From: Thamnidium elegans
Lineage: Eukaryota; Mucoromycota; Mucoromycetes; Mucorales; Mucoraceae
Reading direction: 5' to 3'
DNA length: 64,000 bases
NCBI GenBank assembly: GCA_025201345.1
Contig: JAIXMG010000033.1
Span: 248,001 to 312,000 of the forward strand
Part shown: positions 10,660-21,803 of the stretch, piece by piece
Layout of the letters: the number at the start of each line of letters is the position of its first letter
How positions within the stretch are numbered: position 1 is the stretch's first letter
Notes under the pieces: generated by a model
Seen by the model: the letters and a program-made list of their open reading frames with translations, nothing else
Database searches by the model: none
What the model was told of the DNA's origin: nothing
Made by a program: the position numbers and the translations under genes

Positions 10660-12555
10660 ATGTCTCTTTTAGAAAATTCTTTCTTAAAATTACCTTTACA
10701 AAACGCTATTCAATTATACGGCGATGAAGTTGTTCCTAGACTTACAAAGAGGAATAAGGTGATTGCTATCGGTACTGCCGTTGCTTTGTCTATCATCTAT
10801 TTTCTCAGAGACAGAGTAACAAAACCTCCCAGAAAGCTTCGTCATATCCCTTACCTTAGTTACTTTGGTGTCCTCAAATCCATGTACTATAAGGAATCCG
10901 TGCGTGATCGTTCCGCTCGAGTTCATATTCCTGAAATTAATTCAGAGAATAGCAATGGCTTATTCTTGGTAAATATAAAAAGAAATCAACAAATCTCATC
11001 TACTAATATAAAATAATATATACAGGAAGTAGCACGAAATGGATGGGTGTTACATGTTGCAAACCCCGAAGATGCCAAGCGTGTATTTTTAAAGCTCGGT
11101 AAGATATTTTCTCACAAATCAAGTGGAGTACATATATTGACATTTTTATAATAGAATTATTCCCAAAAATTGATCTTAGTGCAGAAAGAAGCGGCACACT
11201 TAACAGTAAATTTACTATCGGTCCTAATTTGCCTATGATCAATGGCGCTCACTGGAAAGCTCAAAGAAAGGTAGCTAACCCTGCTTTCCGTCGTTCTATG
11301 CCAGTTAAATTATTCGGTCAATTAACTCAAGAAATGTTTAAGTCTATGGAGAACAAGGGTGAAGTTTACAACGTATCTGACTTAATGGAACGTTGGACCT
11401 TAGATGCCATTGGTATTGCTGGCTTTGGTAAGTAAATTATATCCCTTTTTTTTATAGAGCCATTAATTTAATTTAATATTTAGGTTTTGATTTTAAGTCC
11501 ATTCATAACAAGGATAGTGAATGGGTTCACAGATACGCGCGTATTAACGAAGGTCTTCGTGATCCTATCTTCTTCTTATTTCCATACCTTGACACCAACT
11601 TCCGTTGGTTATTCCCTCATCGTGTAGAAACTCATAAACAAACTGATATATTTTTGGAAATGCTTGATGAAGTAATCAAAAGTAAAAAATTGGATTTAGA
11701 GAACGGTGTTAAGAACAATGCTCTGGAAGAAAATGAGCGTGATTTATTAAGTCTTATGCTTGAAAGTGGTGAAGAAGGCAACGGCATTTTATCTAACAAA
11801 GAATTAAAGGTATCATATATAAAATTAATTTATATTTACCCTCTCTCTAATTGTTTTTTAGAGTAACTTATGTGCATTTTTCTTGGCTGGTCACGACACT
11901 ACTGCCAACGCTTTATCATATGCAATCCATTATTTGGCCGAGAACCAAGGTATTCAAGAAAAAGCAAGACAAGAAGCTATTTCAATTTTAGGTGACGAGC
12001 CATGCGATATTTTGCCTACTATTGAAGACACCAAGAAAATGACCTATATTAACCAAATTATGAAAGAGACTTTACGTATCAACGGTCCTGTTGCTCGTAC
12101 TCTTCCTCGTGTTGTTCAAGAAGATATCTTTTTATCTGGCACATTTGTTCCTAAAGGGACATTATTAGTTGTAAACATGTTCGGTATCCAACACTCTAAT
12201 AAGATTTGGAGTGACCCTGATGTCTTTAACCCTGATAGATTCTCTGAGAATGGGGAAGGTATCAGAGAAACCGGTGAAGGTATGGCTTGGGTCCCTTTTG
12301 GAAATGGTGCTAGACAATGTATTGGTATGAACTTTAGTTTAAACGAACAAAGAGTCTTATTGTCCATGTTATGTAAGTAACCTCCCTCCCTTTTTTTTAA
12401 AAAAAAAAATCGCTTACTAATAATTTTCTTTTCTAGTGCGTAAATACAGATGGTCAACTCCTAAGGACTCACCTCATAAAAACGGTATCATTTCTGCTGG
12501 TCTCAATGTACAAGGTCCCGTCGATTTGGATATTGCTTTCCAAAAATTATATTAA
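10660..12555 (+). CDS. Cytochrome P450 monooxygenase
   Basis: Six exons by hand: 10660-10968, 11026-11098, 11155-11427, 11484-11809, 11862-12372 and 12437-12555, giving 536 residues, normal for a microsomal P450. A hydrophobic anchor lies at about residues 34-52, followed by a basic/proline hinge (KPPRKLRHIP). The I-helix motif AGHDTT is at about 336-341, the K-helix ExxR (ETLR) at about 396-399, and the heme-ligand loop FGNGARQCIG has its Cys near 480. All key residues are present, so it should be active, oxidising an unknown substrate at the ER with NADPH-P450 reductase. A collapsed copy lies just upstream and a paralogue at 53800-51827 shares exon sizes 73, 273 and 119. The overall type resembles CYP3-like clans and CYP509-like Mucorales families; the family is not assigned. 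Confidence 0.93.
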
Positions 12556-12732
12556 TATCACTTAATTCGTAAATAAACGTAACATTTTCTTTTTTTTATA
12601 CGATTGGGATATTTTATACACAAGTTTTAAAAATCGTTTAAAAAAAAATTGAGTAGTGTGCAAAAGACAAAAGAAATATATATCCTTTTTTGTATCTTCG
12701 TGTATATACATGAGTAGAAAAGAGAAAAGGCA

Positions 12733-15389
12733 TTATTCTTCATCTAATGGTAAACTGGATAACAAAGGCTGCAATACACATGCATGACCGCAACCTGTGG
12801 CACATTGTTGTTCATCAGCAAACCAGTCTCTCATGTGAGATAAATGACCGCCATGGTTACACCCTTGACACCAAACATATAACCCACGTACAGTTTGATG
12901 GCTACAGAAAAAAGTAAAAAAAAAAAGTTAAGCAGTATGTAGATATAAGCTTAAGATAATATTACCATATTGTACATGAATTTAATAACTTATGACACTT
13001 ATCACACGCCCACGAACCACTACTTGTACCATTTACTAACTTGAAGCACGTATTACAAGCAATATTGATCGTTGTAGCATTCTTTTTTTTTCCAGAAAAG
13101 AATTAATATTATATCCTATAGTTTTTTTCGTACTACTTTATACCTCATTACGTTCTCGAACATTTTGAACTTTGCAAGCCTTGATAATAGCAGTAGCAGT
13201 TGACCAAAGTTTGAACCTATGCAACAGATCTATATAAGCAGTAAACCAATCTTCAATGCGTTCATTATCAATATTTAAATATTTTTCCAGCACGAGATAC
13301 AAAGTAACACACATCTGTACATCTCCCTGTTCAGTATAATAATTTAACAATTCCATTACAACGGATTCATGTTTCCAAGGTAATCGTAAATTAAAAGACG
13401 AGGTCATTGTATGTACGTGCGAGGAGGTTCCTGTATTTAAACTGTCAATATCCCCTTCTGATGATTGTGATATATCTTCAAGAATTTCTTCGTGTACTTT
13501 GAAACTACTTCTGTCATCTTCTTCATCGTCATCATCTGTTGTTGATCGGTCCATATCAAACTAATTTTTTTATCGAATTTTAGCCTATCAATCCTGCATA
13601 ATTATCGTCATACTTACAGAAAAGCTTTCTTGGATAGATTCCTCTACATCTGCTTCTACAGGTTCATCGCTATAAAACATAGCTATAATCTTCCAAGTTT
13701 GAGCAGTACGATATCTACCCATTTTCCAAGCCAACTACACAACCATTAATATCTACAAAAAAAAAAAAAAAAAAAAAAAAAACGCAAACTACCATTTAAA
13801 TTTTTACCTCTCCATTGATATCACAAGCTACAGCAACATTTTCACTTGAGATGATATAATTATCAGCAAACACAGAAAACGCTTCAAAATCAAATAAGGG
13901 CATATGCACAATACCACAAGTCTGCGGAGGAACATACTGAATCACGTCTTCTTCAGACGCTGTTTTTGTACCAAGTCGTTTCCAATTCTTTGGTGATCCA
14001 TTAATAGGTTTCGTAATTAAATTTTCATCCACAAACAAATTTCTTGAACTCTTATCAATCGAAAACACAATATCACCTTGAACGTTCCATCCCATACCAT
14101 TTCTCTTTAATAAATCAAACGGACGATAAGCACCAGCAATATTTTGCCTAATGAACCATTTATCCTTCGAAACAGATAGTAATTCACTCGAGTTTCTCCA
14201 CATAAATCCAGTCGGAGTAGTATCATGTTCATCAAATGTATATTTTGCTATATGGGGTCTACGTATATCCCAAATATGAATTCGACTATCTGTTAATAAA
14301 GCACAAGATGCGATTTCATTTTCAAATCCAGGACGCCATTGAATACGAGAGACAGACGCCATAGTACGAATGGTATAAAGAGGTCTTCGACTATCTGCTG
14401 TCATATCCCATACTTTAATCGTTTTATCTCGGCCGCCACTAGCAACCAATTTACCGTTGGGATGCCAATCTACTGTTAAACAGGGTCCATTATGTGCACT
14501 GACTTTACGATCATACAACGCTTTTGGATTTCGCATATCCCATTTCTAAACAATCGGCAATGTCAACAAAGAAAAAGTGATAGAAAATGAAACATATATT
14601 TCTTTTTTACCTGAATTGTACCCGTTTCAAAAGCAGCAGCGAATTCATACATACTGACAGGATTAAATTGTACATCACGCACTGATTCTGACTTTCCTTC
14701 AAATCGGTACCGCGCTCCATTTTTTGGATCTCTGAAATCCTTGAAAACATACATTTAAATCAGTATAATCATCCCTTTTTAATCATGTAAGTATCCTTTA
14801 CCCAGCATTTCATAGTACCATCTTGTGATGCACTTAATAAAATATTTCCATTATCTGGTTGAAAACAAATCCGGTTGACTGCACGCGTGTGCTCTGTAAT
14901 CACACGCTCTAAATAATACAAACTAAGTAATGTATAAAGAGGTCATCACAAAGGTGTATAGAATTACCTGCTTTACGACCAATCTTATTTAAATCCCATA
15001 ATATAATAGCACCGTTGGTCGCTGCTGTTGCCACTTTCTGTTTTGTAGCTAAAAAAGATATATTCAGATTTTATCACTACATAACTTTTTTTAAAAAAAA
15101 AGAAACTCTTACCGTTATTTCCCCATTTGACATCATTACTACTATAATTTAGATTGAAATGACTTCCTGCTCGTAAATTCAAAGTCTCTGTAATTTCTGT
15201 TTTATTGATGCTTAGAATCTTTAAAACTAGATAAAAAAAAAGTTTAGCATAAAAATTCCTCTACCCCCTCTCCTTCATTCTTATATTACTTTCTCTTCCC
15301 GCTACAACGACGCTATTTCCTTCAGGTGATAAACTAAGAGCGTTGATGGCGCCCGACATGCGCTCACGCTTAGCATAATTGCTTTCCAT
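12733..15389 (-). CDS. RTC1: WDR24/Sea2 (Rtc1) subunit of the SEA/GATOR2 complex
   Basis: Ten exons on the minus strand: 15389-15290, 15226-15113, 15048-14968, 14908-14802, 14739-14611, 14545-13808, 13734-13618, 13560-13144, 13081-12966 and 12901-12733. They give 695 residues with consistent phases, and an in-frame stop lies two codons before the ATG. The N-terminal half is a WD40 propeller (ATAATNGAIILWD, SASQDGTMKCW, SESVRDVQFNP, ASGGRDKTIKVWDMT, SRIHIWDIRRPH). An acidic segment and helical region follow. The C-terminus is the RING-like zinc domain (CNTCFK, CDKCHK, VWCQGCNHGGHLSH, CATGCGH). This architecture and the SGGRDKTIKVWDMT block are diagnostic of WDR24. The family acts at the vacuole/lysosome upstream of TORC1 in amino-acid signalling. 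It is somewhat shorter than the human protein. Confidence 0.93.
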
Positions 15390-15928
15390 CCGTTATTGTA
15401 ATGAAAAAGTAAAAAAGTATGGGCACGATTTGTTCGATGAGGGTATAAAATAAACTCCGTATTGACTGCTTCTTTTTCTTTTTTTGCATAACTTGAATAT
15501 GTCTTAAAAAAAGAAAGATTGCTATCAGTAACTGTACCTGAGATAAATATGATCAATATTTTAAATTCTATCATTGTATCGAGTACTTGAGAAGTCTTTT
15601 TTTTTTAATTACAAGATAACAATTTATATAAATTGCAGTTAAAAATATTGGTGGCTCTTAATCATCGAGAGTCTAAAGTATAAAAGTGTATAGAACCAAG
15701 ACCAAATAAGCCCCCAAATTTCCTAAGGTAAAAAGGCTATTTATATCTAACAAGGTATGATGAATTCCACATCTTTTTGAATATTACGTATATTCACGGA
15801 ATTTTCGAAGAGGGTTATCTTTCTACTCAGTAAGATGAAGGGAAAAGTTCTTTTTGATGCTAAAAAAGAACAGAATAATGACAAAAGAGTGGTATATTTT
15901 ATCATAATTATACAGTACTATTATTTTT
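15390..15928. other. Intergenic between WDR24 and the MULE element
   Basis: AT-rich DNA, presumably containing the WDR24 promoter near 15390-15700. No additional gene is seen. Confidence 0.4.
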
Positions 15929-16053
15929 TCGGTTTTCTTAGGGACCACCGCAAAAATTCTTTCGGACCACCGGTCTGTACATAGGGAAACTCAGGATCGG
16001 GTAACCGGTGGTCCAAAAGCAGTATCCCTACGTACACATCGGTGGTCGGAAAG
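15929..16053 (+). repeat. Left terminal inverted repeat
   Basis: Inverted partner of 17180-17304. It contains four copies of a GGACCACCG-like word in alternating orientation (about 15951, 15964, reversed at 16004 and 16041). The TIR can therefore itself fold into hairpins and may carry repeated transposase-binding sites. Confidence 0.9.
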
Positions 16054-16141
16054 ACTTGTCCCTGAAAAGTGTCAAAATAATAATGGTCTTTCTTTTCTTA
16101 TTTAATAACATAAGTACCGAACTTTTTAAAATCTCAATGAC

Positions 16142-17048
16142 TTTACCACTTATTCCCGAAAACGCTACAAAAGAAATGGCAGTAACCTACTTGATTTTTA
16201 AATAGGATATACAGGTATCCAATTGAAAGAAATGAACGGGGTAGACGTGTTAGTTGCTAGAGATTCTCGCCTAAAGGATTTGATAGGAGATGTTACTCAT
16301 CATGCTCTTGTGTCGCTTAGATGTGAGCTTCTAAGAGATGCCGCTGATATTGCCGCTCCTTGTAATTGTCAGTCTCGTATCGTTTACGACCTTCCTTGTT
16401 GCCATCAATTAGACGGATTAAAATATGTTACATTGAGTGATATTCCGACAAGATAGTGGTTTAAGACACCACAAGACTTTCGTGACGAGATTGATTTGAT
16501 TAGCAAAAATGAAACTGGTAAATTCGTCCCTATGCAAAAACCTTGGATGAAGCATATCTCAAAGTTCGAGAAAGTGTTCCGCTCTTTTAACCATGACTAT
16601 AAAAAAAAAACGGTTCGATTGATGAGTGTATTGGATAAGATCCTGCAGATAACTGATTTCGATCCAACCAATATGGCTGAGATTTCGTTAAGTCTTCCAG
16701 GTAATAACGATGTAAGTCCTCCTGATCGTCCAAGGAAATCGATTAGACTTAGTTCATTTAAAAAGGATTTCGTAAGAAAGTCTGCTTTCAGACGCAATCG
16801 ACTGGTTTATGGCTAGCACAAAGCATTGAAAACGACGGCTAAAAAAAAAATCTCCTGTGGTTGCAAAGAGTGAAAAGTCAGAGTTTTTAAAGTTTGTTCC
16901 CAATCATTCATTTGGATTCGTTTACGAAGATATCAAGGAAGAAATGTTAGATCTGACATCTGATACGAATTTGATGGTTGAGGCAAGGCTTTTGACGCGG
17001 AAAAAACATGGGCTCGTCGAAATCCAATCCTCCGACGAAAAACAATAA
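16142..17048 (+). pseudogene. Decayed MULE transposase C-terminal fragment
   Basis: Open blocks at about 16142-16204, 16223-16456, 16496-16816 and 16857-17048 follow one another with stops and a phase shift between them. The second block contains PCNCQSRIVYDLPCCHQ (16358-16410), a SWIM-type CxC...CxH zinc finger as found C-terminal to MULE transposase domains. The later block is basic and hydrophilic. The DDE catalytic region is absent, so the element cannot encode its own transposase. Confidence 0.7.
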
Positions 17049-17179
17049 CTTCATTTTTGTGAATAAGCTACATTTTTTTTCCTTATATTTTTTATTTTAT
17101 TTTAAAACATATATTCTGCAGCTAGTTCTATCTCCTTTACTACTTTTCTTATATTAATATTCACATATTCTTTTAAATT

Positions 17180-17304
17180 CTTTCGGACCACTGTTGTGTA
17201 CGTAGGGATACTGCTTTTGGACCACCGGTTACCCGATCCTGAGTTTCCCTATGTACAGACCGGTGGTCCGAAAGAATTTTTGCGGTGGCCCCTAAGAAAA
17301 CCGA
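17180..17304 (-). repeat. Right terminal inverted repeat
   Basis: Reverse complement of 15929-16053 with few differences, for example GGGGCCACC against GGGACCACC. It ends with CCTAAGAAAACCGA. Confidence 0.9.
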
Positions 17305-17586
17305 TAAAAATATATTTTATGTCGAGACTGCAAAAATGTATCTATTCAAGGTATTAATATATATACGGTAATGTTTATTGCAAAATATATTAATAATACG
17401 AAGGTATAAATAGTAGAATCATAGAGTTCTACTATATTGTTCTAATAAAACATGAGTAGGAATATCCAAAGAAGACAAGGAGATATGAAGAATACTTTAT
17501 TAGTGAAGCTTTAATAAAAAAATAAACTTATTATTAACAAGTTTATAGTCTTGACACAAACGTTCGTATACTGGGTATATTCTTGG

Positions 17587-20500
17587 CTATTGAACTTTAT
17601 ATCTAGGCTTTATCGATATCAGGTAAAAGTGGTCATTCTTTAGCTGCAACACAAGAGGCTTAGAAGAACAAGGCTCCTCAAAGAAAGGAGCATAAAGAAT
17701 GCTCTGCTGGTCACTGAAGACAGAAAGAGCCAGATTATACGTATTGGACGCGATGAGAGCACAAGAGGGCAGGGAGAACCACTTTGAGAGATCGCACTGA
17801 GGTTCAGAGCAATCCTCTAGCGTGGCCTTTACCCTTTGTACTTCATCTTGTCCTAAAATATCCGTATAAAATGGCTCTTTTTCTTGCAGATGAGCCAGCA
17901 TATCATCCTTTATGCCCTTCCAATCGGACTCCTTCCTCTTCAAGCATTGTGCCACAGCTCGAAAACCACAGTTACCATCCATCTTAGGACTAAACACAGA
18001 GTCAACAGCCGCCAAATTGATTGAGTTATCAATGATACTTGCAACATCGTTTGTCTCAAAGTTAGTTTTAATATCAATGACTGATTTGGCCGATTTTTTT
18101 TTATTTGTTAGAAATCACTGTGGAATTGACCGAAATAACTGATGCTTGAGATCTAGATTAAAGAAAGAATTGAATATAAATATATTGGATAGGTGTACAG
18201 GTTTATCCACTTACGAAGGAAGATAAAGATCGTCTTTTTTTGATTTTCTTTATTTTTTTATTCTCTTTTCTTCGTATTCAAGACCAATAGGATCTCTTTT
18301 AGTTGAGGTGCCTTGCTTTCTTTTTCTCATCTGTAAAAAATAAAGCTTAATTATTTCTTTCTATTTTCGAAAAAAAAAAAAAAACTATTTTTACCTTAGT
18401 AACAGGAGACATAATATCTTCGAGATTTACGATTTCTTTATCTAAACTAGATAGCGCATTTTCAATAATATCTAACTGATATTCATCTTCTGTGGCAAAA
18501 ATTCTTTTTTCGAAAGCATAATACATTTGAATTACATGCTTTCTTTTGCTTTCTAATCGAGTTGTAGCTTCTTCTTGGTGGTTCTGTGTATTATGAGTGT
18601 ATGGATCTGTATTTTCAATATAATATTCCTCAGTGATATCGATAACAGTGATATTTTCTTCTTGATTTTCATTTTTTTGTGATTTTGTGCCATTTTCTGG
18701 ATTTTTTAGTACATTTTTATAGTTTTCTGTATTTTTTTGATGGTTTTCGTTTTTTTCTATTTTTTTTTTTTTTATGAGTTTTTGTCGTTTTCTATTTTTT
18801 TTTGTTGGATTTTCTAATTTTATACTGTTTTTATCGCTTTCTTCATTTTTTTGTAGTCTAGTTGTTGAAATATTTTCTGGAAAAAGATACCATCTTGGTG
18901 GAATCATTTCGAGTGGAATAGCACCTGTTCTTGGAATAGTATGGCGACAGGGCAAACCATAATGAACCTTAATTGCACATGAACAATCCGAATACACTAA
19001 GGTATTTTCGTCAATGGTGACTAGCTCTTGTTTAATTTTATCGAGTGCAAAGTGAGATATTTTGTGCACCAATTGTGATACTGCTTGTTTGTGGCGTTCA
19101 GAGAAATAGAAAGGCACATCAAATACCTCTTTATCGAATTGCTTATCAAGGTTTGTTCTCTATCCATAATTTGTAAGAAATGTATTTAATAAGATTTTTT
19201 TTTTTTTTTTTTTTTTTTATGAATTGTTGCAATCATATATGCAAACAATTTTATTACCTTTAAGCGATAAAATGCATTGATTGCTTGAATGAGTTGTATA
19301 GACCATCAGCTGCAGACAATTGGCGTTTCATATCAGCATGGAAGCCCTCGACTGGATTGGTTGTAGTAGTGCCAAGATTAAACTAACCACCAATATGATG
19401 GCCGGCCCAGAATTCTTTTGTTTGCAGTTTTCTATTTTTTATTTAGATATTTAAAGCTTAAATCTAACGCAAAACACTACTTACAAGTCGAGATAATCCA
19501 TCAAAACTTTTGGATTTGTTGACTTTCTAGCTTCAATTTCGTACAATTATTTTCCTTTATTGAATACTTCACTGCTTTGTACTGCTTCCACGAGGCCTGA
19601 GTACTTATTATTTACTTCGGCATAGCACATGTAGTTTATGGCCTTTGAAATTAGCTCATAGTCATTCACGTAGCGTTGAATCTTGGTTTTAAAATTCCTT
19701 TTTACATGAAGGTGACATAAAGCCCTCTTCGTTTCCGGAAATATAGTGGATAAAGGTTCCAAAAAGCCTTTTCACTGTCTGTTACAAATAGTTTTGGGGC
19801 ACCATCTTCACTAGGCCAAACAATGTTTTTTAAGTTCTTGACAAACCAGGTGTATGAATCATTTGATTCATCAAGAACCCAACCACCAGCGATGCCAAAG
19901 GATCTCAATCCTTTAGGAGAACCAAGGTTGCTAGCACCTACAACATTAACGAAGGGTAGCTTGGATCGATTGGTTTTGTAGGTCGCATCTATTACTACCA
20001 CTTCGTTAAATCTTCTTGCCATTGCAATACTAGACTCATGGGCGAAAAATACGGATTTTAAAGTCTTACAATGATTATTTATAGCAACTGAACCTGTGGC
20101 TCCAACTGCATAAGTTACAACGTAACCATTATTTTGGAGGTCCAAAATGAGATTTTTCATTTCTTGGTCACCCTTCAACAAAAAGTCCATTTCTTTCTTA
20201 AAATTAGCAACATCCTTAGATGTTATGCCAACGCCTTCAGCATTCATCTTACAAGAAATGGTCGTATTGTTAGCAAAGGACTGGATGAGTTGGATCACTT
20301 GTCTTCTTTGATCCATGGTCTTGATATGTCTATTCATGGGATAAGAATAGACATTCTTGGCAATAGGATGGTTATGCGCTGAAGAATCAGACACATTTCA
20401 AACCTTCCAAATTGTACATCCTTCTTCAGTCTTTGATGCATTGACGGAGACCTTGAACTCGCAGCCTTGTCTTTGAGACAACTTGTTGCGAGGAACAATG

Positions 20501-20690
20501 ACCTTGGCATCAGCGGAAGAGGAAACATTTCCAGCCTCGTCAACTACAGCCATTCCGGGGACAATTACTTCTTCTTTTTCTTGACTCGTCTTGACGGAAC
20601 GGCTGCGACCACCATGACGACAGCTCATGAGCATGTAGGTTGCTCTACTGTTTCTGGTATAAACCGAGAAACCAGCATTCTTTTTCTGGT
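17587..20690 (-). pseudogene. Decayed MULE transposase with FAR1, DDE, SWIM and OTU parts
   Basis: Read on the minus strand the parts follow in order. First is a FAR1-like DNA-binding segment (about 20690-20350: SCRHGGR, GCEFKVSV, TIWKV, HNHP). A MULE transposase core follows (about 20390-19550) with VVVIDATYKTN and LFVTDSEKAF carrying two probable catalytic Asp. Then comes AGHHI...FHADMKR (about 19410-19320) and a SWIM finger CSC...CRH (18985-18941). A Lys/Asn-rich low-complexity tail follows, and last an OTU-like cysteine-protease domain (18015-17587) with DGNCGFRA and NDHFYLI. It is broken: TGA between TIWKV and NVSDSS (about 20398), a one-base shortfall near 19760, TAA at 19547-19549 and a stop near 19390. 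A long T run (19198-19219) lies in a probable intron. OTU may be a separate exon of the same gene. Confidence 0.8.
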
Positions 20691-20751
20691 TTCGTATTTT
20701 TCAAGCTTGACTTTTTTTTTTATTACAATATCAATAAGATTTATTAAATTG

Positions 20752-21085
20752 AAGGTGTTGGATCCTTTGACTTGTTAGATCTTTAAATGGTATATTACCT
20801 CCTCCCTTACACATACCTGAAGGTAAAATATCTCTTATTACTCATGCTTATTTTTGTAAAGTACACTAACCCGATGCCTTGTGAAATTCTGTTTATGAAC
20901 AATGGTCTTAGATTATGAACTGCCAGAAAGCGTCACAAATTCGCAGCAACTTTAAGATGTTGGATTCCCTTGCTGTTCAAGAGGTGTTGGATCCTCTTTG
21001 TTTAACTCTGAGGTGTTGCCTTCGCTATGTTTAATTCTGAGGTGTTGGATCCTCTTTGTTAAACTTGGTGGTGCTCGATTCTCGT
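20752..21085. repeat. Imperfect ~28-bp minisatellite (GAGGTGTTGGATCC unit)
   Basis: Units beginning with a variant of GAGGTGTTGGATCCTCTTTG occur at about 20752, 20957, 20981, 21009, 21038 and 21065. The last four are nearly head to tail with 26-30 bp spacing. It lies just outside the FAR1 end of the decayed MULE and could be a subterminal repeat of that element. Confidence 0.7.
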
Positions 21086-21322
21086 CTGCTTATTCTTCTT
21101 TGTTAAATTTTGGATAATGGAAAGAAATAACTAAGAAAAGCAAAAGCTTGATGATAAACTCCATGGTATTAAATAAACGGGCAGATTTTGAATTTTCGGA
21201 TCAAGAGCTTCATACATTGAATTCAATAAACATTCATTCAAAAACTACAAATGCAAACACTATCAAACTTCGTATATAGATAAAGCATGATATATAGAGT
21301 AAAAAATGTATTTTATTTGTTT

Positions 21323-21553
21323 TTAATAATGTGTATAGAAACCCTTAGCGTCAATTACTTCTTGGCATCTACTTCCTATGCTTCTGACGAATTTATGGGC
21401 AAGGTCTAGTGACAGTTCATTTCAAATCTTCTTTACAAAGTACTCCAGATCTTTTGTATTTTTGATCTCGGACCTATACTTTTCATGTTCCCTTTTTATG
21501 GTGCCCCAAAGGTTCTCGAATGGGTTAAGATCGGGACTTTGGATGGTGGGGAA
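21323..21553 (-). pseudogene. Tc1/mariner transposase C-terminal remnant
   Basis: On the minus strand from 21553 the frame reads FPTIQSPDLNPFENLWGTIK and continues to a TAA at 21325-21323. SPDLNPFENLWG is the hallmark segment around the third catalytic acid of Tc1/mariner DDE/DDD transposases. One in-frame TGA interrupts it (about 21424). Upstream sequence is not recognisably transposase, so only the last third survives. Confidence 0.85.
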
Positions 21554-21803
21554 CAAGTTTTTTTAGACGTTAAAAATAATTCAAAATGTAGGCAGGATCC
21601 TAAAGAAATATGTAAACCAATGATAACTCTGAGGTTTTTGACAAACGCTTCAAATCCGTTTTTTTTTTTTTTAAAAAAAAAGCTATTGAAAGAGTGTTTT
21701 ATTATCTTAAGAATGATGAATGGTATATTTATAATGCAATAGTATCAGTGTGGTAATGATGTTAAAAACGAACTTTTACAGTATTTTCATTTTCGGGCAT
21801 CCA

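Larger units (their letters stand above)
15929..17304. mobile_element. MULE-type DNA transposon with 125-bp terminal inverted repeats
   Basis: The two ends, 15929-16053 and 17180-17304, are near-identical inverted copies, starting TCGGTTTTCTTAGGG. They differ at only a few bases, and a little more towards the inner edge. Long TIRs and an internal SWIM zinc-finger fragment (CNC...CCH at 16361-16405) point to the Mutator-like (MULE) superfamily. The 1.38-kb element has only broken internal frames, so it is non-autonomous or decayed. I could not find a convincing 8-11 bp target-site duplication. Confidence 0.85.

Noticed and set aside
15892..17317. TATATTTTAT direct repeat as target-site duplication of the MULE element
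   Set aside because: The copies lie about 27 bp and 6 bp away from the respective TIR ends and the word is common in AT-rich DNA. It does not abut the TIRs.
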